Positions 14,980 through 21,546 of a stretch of DNA of 42,665 bases are shown here, piece after piece. Numbering within the stretch: the first letter of the stretch is position 1; each line of letters starts with the position of its first letter. The DNA is from a virus, in IMG/VR virus record IMGVR_UViG_3300042341_000346, positions 1 to 42,665 of that record, one strand, 5' to 3'. Below the pieces are notes generated by a model that saw nothing but the letters and a program-made list of their open reading frames with translations, ran no database searches and was not told the origin of the DNA. Position numbers and translations under genes: made by a program.

Positions 14980-15518
14980 TGCCTAATCATTGTGAAAACA
15001 CATTAGTAATTACTGGACCAGATGTAGATATCCGTCGCTTTATTCACATTACTAAATGCGACGAAAAAGAACCTTATGTGATCTCGCAGCATATGCCTAT
15101 CCCTGTTGCACATAAAGAAGCCGATCATTGGTATGAATGGTGCGTAAGTAATTGGGGTACTAAATGGGGCGACTATGGCACGCAGTTGTTTAAAGACGTA
15201 CCCGATGAAGCAATCTTTCATTATCAAACAGCATGGGGTCCGTACTCTGATGACTTCCTAAAAAAGATCTCTGTTCCATTTCCTACACTTACATTCTTAA
15301 TGCAATATGAAGAACGTGGCATGGGATTTCTTGGAGTAACTGTTGTATCTGGCGGTGAACTTTTGTACGCCGATAGTAGTGAGCCTGACCTGCCAGAGTA
15401 TAATGAAGATGACGAAGATGCGTACTACGACGCATGTAACGATATCTATCTAGAAGAGATGGATCGTCTGACCTTGGAGGCAGAACAAACTTATGAGACC
15501 GATACAACCGTTAGCTGA
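14979..15518 (+). CDS. Api92-like ferredoxin-fold protein
   Basis: The product begins MPNHCENTLVITGP and contains WYEWCVSNWGTKWG, both characteristic of the Api92/YubB-like (DUF1281) family with a ferredoxin-like fold. That family is found on phages and plasmids and has unknown function. ATG 14979 is preferred over ATG 14970 because AGAGGA is then correctly spaced and it overlaps the preceding stop (TGATG). The C-terminal 40 residues are acidic. It overlaps the Gp3-like gene by 26 nt. Confidence 0.8.
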   Translation: MPNHCENTLVITGPDVDIRRFIHITKCDEKEPYVISQHMPIPVAHKEADHWYEWCVSNWGTKWGDYGTQLFKDVPDEAIFHYQTAWGPYSDDFLKKISVPFPTLTFLMQYEERGMGFLGVTVVSGGELLYADSSEPDLPEYNEDDEDAYYDACNDIYLEEMDRLTLEAEQTYETDTTVS

Positions 15519-16506
15519 TATTGAGACCCGTGCACCTGAGGCTGGTCGTATCCGCCTAGGTATACGCACAGGTAAGGCTATGAAGTCGCTTGATACTTTC
15601 AGGTTTACTTCACCCTTTAAAGATTGCATTGAAGCTTTAGCCCAACAGTATGGTGGCACAGTGCAACCTTGGAATGATCCTAAGGCTTCACCTAATAATC
15701 AGTGGGAAGTTGTTACTCAGAGTAATAGCATTGAAGTGTTTTTGCCGCCGAACCCTGTGTCTACTTGGTATGAAATGTATGCGGGTAGTGGTTTGTTGCG
15801 TCGTTGCGATGGTGAGAAATGTCAGGTTCCTCAGCAGACCGGTCCTGGTCAATGGGAGCCTGTTGATACGCCTTGTATTTGTGTGGGTAAAAACAATATG
15901 GAATGTTCACCGCATACACGACTCAAAGTGTTGTTACCTAATGTTCCGTTTCGAGGCGTGTGGCGTTTAGAAACTAAAGGTTGGAATGCTTTGAAAGAGT
16001 TGCCTGGTATGGCTGATCTGATTGGTCAGTTGAATGAGTCGGGTAGTATGGTGCGTGTTGCTCTTGGTATTGAGAAGCGTTCGCAGATGCGTCCTTCTGG
16101 TAAGCGTAACTTTGTTTGTCCTACTTTGACTATGTTGGATTCGCCTAATCAGATTCTTGCTGGCCATGCACAGATTGCTGGTATTGGTATGACAACAACA
16201 CAGGTTGCTTTACCTCGTAGCACATCGGTACTTGCGTCAGATAACGATGTGATTGAAGCGGAGCTAGTTGACGAAGATCCTCGTGAGGTTGCGATCCGTG
16301 CTTTGATTATTAAAGACGCAGAGTTCTTTGAGTTGAATGGGTTACAGTTGTGGTCGGCTATTGTTCGCCAGATCAAAGGTAAAGAGTTTGCTTTGACTGA
16401 CGATAACTATGCTCGGTTGCAGTCAGCGCATGATCGTATGGTTGCTGGCACTATTATTCCTGTAGGTATTAGCCCTGATGGTATCCCGATTTGGAAAACT
16501 GTATGA
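15493..16506 (+). CDS. Gp3-like (recombination directionality factor-like) protein
   Basis: The 337-residue protein carries the Gp3-like signature: IQPLADIETRAPEAGRIRLG, SLDTFRFTSP, then AQQYGGTVQPW, VSTWYEMYAGSGLLRRCDGE, a CICVGKNNMECSPHTRL cysteine segment and VPFRGVWRLETKGWNA. Gp3 of phiC31 and gp47 of Bxb1 control serine integrase direction. Many relatives occur in phages without such an integrase and are thought to act in replication or repair. No serine or tyrosine integrase is visible here, so the second role is favoured. Cysteines in the middle may bind zinc. The gene is coupled to whiB by ATGA. Confidence 0.85.
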   Translation: MRPIQPLADIETRAPEAGRIRLGIRTGKAMKSLDTFRFTSPFKDCIEALAQQYGGTVQPWNDPKASPNNQWEVVTQSNSIEVFLPPNPVSTWYEMYAGSGLLRRCDGEKCQVPQQTGPGQWEPVDTPCICVGKNNMECSPHTRLKVLLPNVPFRGVWRLETKGWNALKELPGMADLIGQLNESGSMVRVALGIEKRSQMRPSGKRNFVCPTLTMLDSPNQILAGHAQIAGIGMTTTQVALPRSTSVLASDNDVIEAELVDEDPREVAIRALIIKDAEFFELNGLQLWSAIVRQIKGKEFALTDDNYARLQSAHDRMVAGTIIPVGISPDGIPIWKTV

Positions 16507-16850
16507 GGTTATTTGATCGCAAGAATGAAGAATGGCGTTTAGATGCTATGTGCCGAGGGATGGATGTTAATCTATTTTTCCCTGAGCAAGGTGTTGATGT
16601 TAGACAAATCCATGCAATCAAAGAGATCTGTGAATCATGTTCAGTCAAAGTAGAGTGTCTAGAGTCAGCACTCAACACAGAAATGGACTTATATGGATTC
16701 TACGGTGGAAAATCTGCTCGTCAACGCAGGACAATTAGGTCTCAAAGAGAATGGGATAGTAATCCCATTAGAGCAACCAGCACCATATATGACGATGAAT
16801 CAGAGGAAACATTGGACATGGAATGCCAAGACGAAGAGAGCTTGGCGTGA
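16503..16850 (+). CDS. whiB: WhiB-family Fe-S transcription factor
   Basis: The 115-residue protein has the four WhiB cysteines: Cys17 (DAMCRGMD) and Cys43, Cys46 and Cys52 (ICESCSVKVECLESA), in the C-x2-C-x5-C spacing. These are followed by the turn YGFYGGKSARQRR, a variant of the G(V/I)WGG motif plus basic DNA-binding tail. WhiB proteins bind a 4Fe-4S cluster and the host sigma factor and are restricted to actinobacteria and their phages. It probably redirects host RNA polymerase, for example to late promoters. ATG 16503 overlaps the preceding stop. The last 53 codons overlap the RusA frame. Confidence 0.93.
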   Translation: MRLFDRKNEEWRLDAMCRGMDVNLFFPEQGVDVRQIHAIKEICESCSVKVECLESALNTEMDLYGFYGGKSARQRRTIRSQREWDSNPIRATSTIYDDESEETLDMECQDEESLA

Positions 16851-17112
16851 TGCGGCGTTTTATGCAGCGTGTGCGTGGCGTGTGGACTTTGATGCGCGGA
16901 GGCTCAACCAAAAAGCAGTTATCCGTTTCATCTTTCCAGTTACATCTAACCGACGACGAGACCCACACAATTACTATCCGACCATTAAACCAATCATCGA
17001 CGGGCTCACAGATGCGAACCTCTGGCCGGATGACACACCCCAGTATGTGGAAACGAGAGAGCCAGTGTTCGGAAAATGTGACTTAGTTTACATTATTATA
17101 GAGGAACAATGA
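16693..17112 (+). CDS. rusA: RusA-like Holliday junction resolvase
   Basis: RusA motifs are clear: MNQRKHWTWNAKTKRAWR at residues 35-52, RRRDPHN with Asp90, IIDGL with Asp103 and WPDDTP with Asp113/Asp114. The acidic residues are the catalytic set that cuts four-way junctions during replication and packaging. ATG 16693 gives 139 residues and overlaps whiB by 158 nt in another frame. A start at GTG 16702 or the ATGs at 16786 or 16792 would shorten the overlap, but the conserved-looking VIPLEQPAPY strand before the motif favours an upstream start. It is coupled to the 53-aa gene by ATGA. Confidence 0.88.
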   Translation: MDSTVENLLVNAGQLGLKENGIVIPLEQPAPYMTMNQRKHWTWNAKTKRAWRDAAFYAACAWRVDFDARRLNQKAVIRFIFPVTSNRRRDPHNYYPTIKPIIDGLTDANLWPDDTPQYVETREPVFGKCDLVYIIIEEQ

Positions 17113-17270
17113 GTAAACAAAGGGAATATCCCAAAGGATCACAAGTTTGGAAGTGTCCTGCTTGTGACAATGGTATAATTACCAATGTGGTTCTTAATGA
17201 ACCCCCGCGTTGCATAAAGCATGTGCGTGGAGGACGAGAAATGAATCTTGTCCGTACCATACCTAACTGA
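17109..17270 (+). CDS. 53-aa zinc-knuckle mini-protein
   Basis: ATG 17109 overlaps the resolvase stop (ATGA) and has GAGG upstream. The product (MSKQREYPKGSQVWKCPACD) has CPAC followed about 16 residues later by CIKH, a CxxC...CxxH zinc knuckle, then a basic segment (VRGGRE). It is likely a small nucleic-acid-binding protein. The family is unknown, and the gene is short enough to be missed by length cut-offs. Confidence 0.7.
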   Translation: MSKQREYPKGSQVWKCPACDNGIITNVVLNEPPRCIKHVRGGREMNLVRTIPN

Positions 17271-17281
17271 AAGGCAATACG

Positions 17282-17791
17282 ATGAAAAGAATTATTTTAG
17301 CTCTATTTGTGTTATCTGCTTGCGGATCTAGTGTTACCGAACCAACGCCAACACCATTGTCAACCACAATAGAATTGGCACCACCAACCACTTTACCCAC
17401 GACAACAACGGTTGCGCCGCCGACGACGCTTCCACCCGTGCAATTAACTTACGAGCAAACCGTTGAACTGGCTCGGGCAACCTGGGGACAATGCGGAGAA
17501 TGGCACGACCTCGCTCTAGAAGTTGGTTGGCCTGCTTCCGAATGGCCTCGTCTTGGACATGTTCTTTATCGTGAGTCACGATGTACTCCTTCTGCGTGGA
17601 ATGGACATGACGCGGGATTGGCACAAATCAATCAGGTCCATACTGATTGGGCATTACAAATGGGAATGACATTCCCTACTGATTTATTTATTCCAGCCAA
17701 CAATCTTTACTTCGCATACCGTCTATGGTCAGCACGTGAAGAAAAAGGTTTGTGTGGCTGGAAACCTTGGTCATTTAAATGCGCGGACTAG
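17282..17791 (+). CDS. lipoprotein with lytic transglycosylase-like domain
   Basis: The N-terminus is a lipoprotein signal (MKRIILALFVLSACGSS) with lipobox LSAC and Cys14. A Pro/Thr linker of about 35 residues follows, as in secreted actinobacterial proteins. The rest is a lysozyme/SLT-like domain: catalytic Glu98 in LYRESRC and the GLAQIN motif at 112-117, ending with WKPWSFKCAD. It would cut peptidoglycan from the outer face of the membrane. Encoded at the end of the early strand, away from the endolysin-holin set, it may aid lysis, modify the wall or exclude superinfecting phage. It ends 17 nt inside the convergent minus-strand gene. Confidence 0.85.
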   Translation: MKRIILALFVLSACGSSVTEPTPTPLSTTIELAPPTTLPTTTTVAPPTTLPPVQLTYEQTVELARATWGQCGEWHDLALEVGWPASEWPRLGHVLYRESRCTPSAWNGHDAGLAQINQVHTDWALQMGMTFPTDLFIPANNLYFAYRLWSAREEKGLCGWKPWSFKCAD

Positions 17792-17963
17792 GATACGCCA
17801 AATTTTGGTGTCCCGTAGATACATCGCTAAAAACGTCATGACGAAATCCTTTCTTTAGCACATCAATAATTGCTGCAAGTAACTCTTGATCTTTCATACT
17901 TCGGGGCGCGACCCGCTCCAAGAAGTAGATGGCGAGATCTGCCTGACTGGGATTGAGATGCAT
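17775..17963 (-). CDS. 62-aa hypothetical protein, last gene of the leftward block
   Basis: ATG 17961-17963 has AAAGAGG upstream. The product (MHLNPSQADLAIYFLERVAP, then SMKDQELLAAIIDVLKKG) is helical and looks like an authentic protein. It overlaps the upstream gene by about 70 nt and the end of the lipoprotein gene by 17 nt in convergent orientation. The shared motif copy 2 (17854-17875) and a short hairpin (17795-17811) lie inside it. No family is recognised. Confidence 0.55.
   Translation of the reverse strand: MHLNPSQADLAIYFLERVAPRSMKDQELLAAIIDVLKKGFRHDVFSDVSTGHQNLAYPSPRI
17854..17875. repeat. shared 22-nt motif, copy 2
   Basis: It matches 7544-7565 at 21 of 22 positions. Here it falls within the 62-aa minus-strand gene, where on the coding strand it reads through codons for LAAIIDVLK. 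A match this long in a genome of this size is unlikely by chance. Confidence 0.55.
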
Positions 17964-18229
17964 TGTTCCTCTTTAATAGTTTCTTCAACAAGGTTGATAA
18001 CCTGTTGCACCATAGCAACAGGAATATGGAGAACCGAGTCTACACAATCAGCTTCACTCAGCGACTGTGCAATCGAAATATGTTTCTTTTTCCCATGCTT
18101 TTTAACGTCAATTAGATAGCCAATAGACCGGACCACATAATTGCCGTCATCTTCAAGGTCACGGAGATGCTCCCATGTGCCAGAGCCAGCGTGGGCATCA
18201 TGCCAAATAACAAGAACAGGGTTCACCAT
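17894..18229 (-). CDS. 111-aa conserved-type hypothetical protein
   Basis: The frame opens at 18253, but ATG 18227-18229 or the adjacent GTG is preferred because AAAGGAG lies just upstream and the overlap with the phosphoesterase then becomes ATGGTGA. The pattern VIWHDAHAGSGTWEHL, then YVVRSIGYLIDVKK, ending IPVAMVQQVINL, resembles a widespread small family (V.W.DA...W, S.GyL, IP..mI..i..L) of unknown function in phages and bacteria. It is coupled to the phosphoesterase. Confidence 0.65.
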   Translation of the reverse strand: MVNPVLVIWHDAHAGSGTWEHLRDLEDDGNYVVRSIGYLIDVKKHGKKKHISIAQSLSEADCVDSVLHIPVAMVQQVINLVEETIKEEQCISIPVRQISPSTSWSGSRPEV

Positions 18230-19278
18230 TTCTCCTTTTTTCGGTCCATACAAAAGACTGGCGCTTGAATAGTCACACCATGTTCGGGAGTAATAATTGC
18301 AAGCGCCTGCTGAGGTACTTCATGCCCAAAGTTATTAATCCATGCGTACTCATCAAGACCTTTAAGACTGCCGTTCACAATAAGCCCAGGGGTCTGAATC
18401 AACTGGTGCCAATGGCCCATCCAAATCGTTTGGAACGGCTGACCTACATCCAAAGCCCTCTGAGCCTTACGTGCCCTCAGACGACTCACAGCAGGGAATA
18501 TGCCACCAGCACCGCTACCACCATTCACTTGGTCACCGTGAGTCAACAGATGACCCTTGCCGTACACGTTGATTAAAGCGTCAGCATTCTCGCCCACCTG
18601 AAAAGTCACACGCTTATCCCCTACAAACGTGCGCTCAACCATCTTCGCAAGCAACCAGTCCATGTTCGTTTTAGCCCGCAACTTCATACGAGGCTTACGA
18701 GACAACCGCCCGTGATTACCAGGCACAGCCACAACATGCACCTTCCCGAACTCGTTAGCAAGCACATTCACACTTGCGCTCAACTGCTCCGTCCAATGCA
18801 ACACAGAACCCAAGATCGTATCCGCATTCGTCTGAGCCAATTCCTCATGTATGTCGCCACTAAAAGTGTCCCCGCCCAACATAAGTATTACGCCATCATA
18901 AGTCACCCCTGATAGATAGTTGCGTGCAAGTTTAATAGCGTTCTCACACCACGCCTGCAAGCGCATCTCCGCTATACGGCGATCATACTTATTCAGACCA
19001 CCCACTTCTTCGGGCTGAACCACCTCATCAAAATGCATATCCGACAGAAGCAACGCCAAAGTAGCGTGCTTCTTACGCCCACTAGGAACAGAAGTAATCC
19101 ACTTAGGAATAACACATTCACTATCACGAACTAATTCCAAGAGGTCTATAGTTCGTTGGAGTTGATCTACTGTTTCTAGTAGGTGTGCGTTTTGGTTGTT
19201 GGATGAGTCACGCTGGCGGCGTAGTTTGATTAGTTCTGCTTGTAGACGTGTCTCGTCTGACCCCTCATTGGTGTTCAT
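18223..19278 (-). CDS. calcineurin-like metallophosphoesterase
   Basis: The 351-residue protein has the metallophosphoesterase motifs in order: SDMHFDE (Asp80, His82), GGDTF (Asp137), GNHGR (Asn188, His189), THGDQ (about 246-250) and GHWHQ (288-292). The first 55 residues form a coiled coil (ELIKLRRQRDSSNNQ, LLETVDQLQRTIDLLE). In phages such enzymes may process nucleotides, nucleic acids or phospholipids, and the substrate here is unknown. AGAGGG precedes the ATG. Codon third positions change abruptly at about 19135, inside the gene, from A/C-ending codons in the 5' part to T/G-ending codons after it. It lies just after the lysis genes. Confidence 0.9.
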   Translation of the reverse strand: MNTNEGSDETRLQAELIKLRRQRDSSNNQNAHLLETVDQLQRTIDLLELVRDSECVIPKWITSVPSGRKKHATLALLLSDMHFDEVVQPEEVGGLNKYDRRIAEMRLQAWCENAIKLARNYLSGVTYDGVILMLGGDTFSGDIHEELAQTNADTILGSVLHWTEQLSASVNVLANEFGKVHVVAVPGNHGRLSRKPRMKLRAKTNMDWLLAKMVERTFVGDKRVTFQVGENADALINVYGKGHLLTHGDQVNGGSGAGGIFPAVSRLRARKAQRALDVGQPFQTIWMGHWHQLIQTPGLIVNGSLKGLDEYAWINNFGHEVPQQALAIITPEHGVTIQAPVFCMDRKKEKW

Positions 19279-19286
19279 GTTTCCCT

Positions 19287-19478
19287 CTATTTGGTCGGAT
19301 GGTCTTTTACGTGTTCGTATAACCTATTGTCTACTGTATCTACTTTTTGTTCGATGCGTTGTAATACTTGCATATTTGCGCCGTGTTGTTCTGTGTTTCG
19401 TTTGTCAAATCTTGATAGTAGCCACATGAGTGGCCCGCCTATGAGGGCGACTAGTACGGGAACCCAAATGACTTCCAC
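19287..19478 (-). CDS. 63-aa membrane protein, possible holin or spanin-like partner
   Basis: A GTG start follows the previous stop by 3 nt. The N-terminus is one membrane helix (VIWVPVLVALIGGPLMWLL) followed by a charged coiled coil (MQVLQRIEQKVDTVDNRL). This N-in/C-out or C-in type I layout is common for second holins or lysis regulators in actinophages. It forms a lysis group with the two-helix protein and the M15 endolysin upstream. Confidence 0.65.
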   Translation of the reverse strand: MEVIWVPVLVALIGGPLMWLLSRFDKRNTEQHGANMQVLQRIEQKVDTVDNRLYEHVKDHPTK

Positions 19479-19481
19479 GGT

Positions 19482-19709
19482 TTACTCTTCGTCTGCTGAA
19501 AGGTTGAAGGCAGCGTTTAGTTCTTCTTTACTAACTTTTCCGTCGTCAGCATATGCACGTGCCAATTTCTCTACTACCTGCGCAGAGGCTGCAATACCTG
19601 CTAGGAAAGCTGCTTTCCATACTGGGATTCCGCCCAGGATAGATGCGCCTCCGATTATGGACATGGATGAGTATGCAAAAACGGCGCCAATTCTTGTGAA
19701 TATTTTCAT
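19482..19709 (-). CDS. 75-aa holin-like membrane protein
   Basis: Two hydrophobic segments (IGAVFAYSSMSIIGGASIL and IPVWKAAFLAGIAASAQ) are followed by ARAYADDGKVSKEELNAAF, a C-terminal pattern typical of actinophage holins. Holins open the membrane at a set time and release the endolysin. It has an AAGGAC site and sits downstream of the endolysin. Confidence 0.75.
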   Translation of the reverse strand: MKIFTRIGAVFAYSSMSIIGGASILGGIPVWKAAFLAGIAASAQVVEKLARAYADDGKVSKEELNAAFNLSADEE

Positions 19710-19724
19710 CTAGTTTGTCCTTAA

Positions 19725-19916
19725 TTAGTTATCGTATTGGGGTTTAGTGGGATATTTTTTTGTTAGGTCGTATTCCCCGTCATAATAAGAACCAAATAGT
19801 TTGTCGTAATGTTTGTATTCATCTTCGTCTGGTAGTGTGTCTGGGAAGGCACGTTTGTAGTTGTCGTAGGCATCTCTGCTTGGATCGTCATCAAATATGC
19901 TGTTTGTTGGTGCCAT
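19725..19916 (-). CDS. 63-aa acidic hypothetical protein
   Basis: It lies between endolysin and holin. It is rich in Asp, Tyr and Lys (FDDDPSRDAYDNYKRAF, DEDEYKHYDKLFGSYYDG). No membrane segment or motif is visible. The ribosome binding site is weak and the start is 4 nt after the endolysin stop, so translation probably relies on coupling. Function is unknown. Confidence 0.6.
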   Translation of the reverse strand: MAPTNSIFDDDPSRDAYDNYKRAFPDTLPDEDEYKHYDKLFGSYYDGEYDLTKKYPTKPQYDN

Positions 19917-19920
19917 GTTA

Positions 19921-20496
19921 CTATCGTACGTCTAGTGTTGGGAAGGCCGCAATGGCATCTAGAACGGCTTGTGGCAGGCTATCTCCAGAAACATAGCGGA
20001 TATGCCATGCTTCGGCATTTGCTCCGTCCTTGACCTCCCAGGAGAACCCGTACTTGAGGGCGTTGGAGGTCATGAATCCGTCGCCTAGTAGCCATTCAAG
20101 ACGCTTACCTGATGCTGAGGCAATATCAATAGCGAGTCCGATGCCATGATTACTGGTCCCTGGGGTGCCAGCTGGAGCCATACCTTTCTTGAGATACCAT
20201 GTTTTGCCTTGATACTTGCGGGTTACTTCAGGCTTACGAGGGGTTTTTTCTGCCGAATAACGCTCGTTAAACATTGCTACTTGACGTGCTAGTGGACGGT
20301 ATGCACCTACATGCTTGAGTTCAATGCCATCAAAGTATGCTTGTAGTTGCATGGCGTTCCATGCGGTTGCTGCTAGACGATGCAGTTTGCCACCTGGAGC
20401 TTTAATATCTCGTAGTAAAGCAGGGTTTAAATCGCCATTCTTTTGACCTGCTAGGTCGGTTGGCATGATGATAGGTAGTACGGTGTAAGTAGTCAT
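19921..20496 (-). CDS. M15 (VanY-like) peptidase endolysin
   Basis: The 191-residue enzyme has the peptidase M15 zinc site: SNHGIGLAIDI (His117, Asp124) and EAWHIRYV (His165), with an upstream VGAYRPLARQ strand. M15 peptidases cut D-Ala-D-Ala or cross-bridge bonds in peptidoglycan. With no signal peptide and two membrane proteins downstream, it is the likely canonical endolysin released by a holin. No separate wall-binding domain is seen. Confidence 0.9.
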   Translation of the reverse strand: MTTYTVLPIIMPTDLAGQKNGDLNPALLRDIKAPGGKLHRLAATAWNAMQLQAYFDGIELKHVGAYRPLARQVAMFNERYSAEKTPRKPEVTRKYQGKTWYLKKGMAPAGTPGTSNHGIGLAIDIASASGKRLEWLLGDGFMTSNALKYGFSWEVKDGANAEAWHIRYVSGDSLPQAVLDAIAAFPTLDVR

Positions 20497-20507
20497 ATTT
20501 TTTCTTT

Positions 20508-21545
20508 CTAGTTGTAAACCAAAGTTAATCGACCTGAGTTAGCATCAGAAAATGGTGAGTCAAACACACGGTATGTACTCCCTGATGCACAGGATGCGGT
20601 TGCCGTTCCATCAATAGCACCGTTAGAAAAACCTGGGTACATAAAAATTCCAAAGTTTGCGTCAACCCCAATTCGACCTAATGTTGCCGAGGTTAAAGTA
20701 AACTCTCGTGCGTTACCTACTGTTTGTGACGTGCCTGTTGTCCAATAAGTTGAATCATTTGCAGGATTTCCTCCTGGTTGCGAAGCATAGTTATGTGTAC
20801 CAAAAGCAACAACAGCACCACTACAACCATCAGTGCTACTTCTATAAGTCCGAATTGATCCGCTATCTGGTACAAAACCTCTAGAGGCAGCAGAAACATT
20901 TGAACCGTAGAACCAATGCCCGTACTGATAAGAATATGTTGCTCCAAAGTAACCGGAGAAGATTGATCCTAATGCACCTAAGTCGCTTCGCCATCCACCA
21001 TTCTGACCCCATGTACCATGCCCAGTAGTGGTTACATAGAATGTACCGAGAGGTTTCGTATAGTTAAAGTCGCCTGTCGTAGCAGGGGTGTCATCTCCGT
21101 CTGTTGTGAGACCAGCATTGTCCGTTGCACTGATCCAATAATAAACCTGGAAAACATCGCCTGTAGGCGTATTACGAATACCGCTAGGAATACTAAAGGT
21201 ATGCGAACTTGCACCACCCGTTCCGATAGAAACACTTTGATAGTTGTTCGTGTAAGTGTTCAGGGTGACATTGTGTAATCCTTGATACAAAGTTGCAGAA
21301 GCCACACCAGACTCTGCATCAGTAACAGCAGTCCACGACACAGTATCGCTCGTAGCGCCTCTCACCACTGAGGGCTTGGGTACGACAGGGCCAGTGCTGT
21401 CATATTGATAGACTTGCTGCCAAGTGCCAGACACTTTCGCATACATGTTCGTAGCACCCTGCCAAGTACCAGACACATTGGCAAACGGTCTATCCGTACC
21501 AGTGAGTTCTTGCCATGTTCCAGAAACATTTACATAAGTAGGCAT
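20508..21545 (-). CDS. fibre/tail protein with triple SGTWQ repeat
   Basis: The frame opens at 21680, but ATG 21543-21545 is chosen. It follows the preceding stop after one base, and the earlier residues are low-complexity readthrough of another frame. The 345-residue protein begins MPTYVNVSGTWQEL. It repeats V/A-SGTWQ three times within 50 residues, a pattern seen at the start of actinophage minor tail proteins. An Ig-like segment (VVRGATSDTVSWTAVTD) and a Gly/Ser/Tyr-rich beta C-terminus follow. It probably binds host surface glycans. Confidence 0.75.
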   Translation of the reverse strand: MPTYVNVSGTWQELTGTDRPFANVSGTWQGATNMYAKVSGTWQQVYQYDSTGPVVPKPSVVRGATSDTVSWTAVTDAESGVASATLYQGLHNVTLNTYTNNYQSVSIGTGGASSHTFSIPSGIRNTPTGDVFQVYYWISATDNAGLTTDGDDTPATTGDFNYTKPLGTFYVTTTGHGTWGQNGGWRSDLGALGSIFSGYFGATYSYQYGHWFYGSNVSAASRGFVPDSGSIRTYRSSTDGCSGAVVAFGTHNYASQPGGNPANDSTYWTTGTSQTVGNAREFTLTSATLGRIGVDANFGIFMYPGFSNGAIDGTATASCASGSTYRVFDSPFSDANSGRLTLVYN

Positions 21546-21546
21546 A

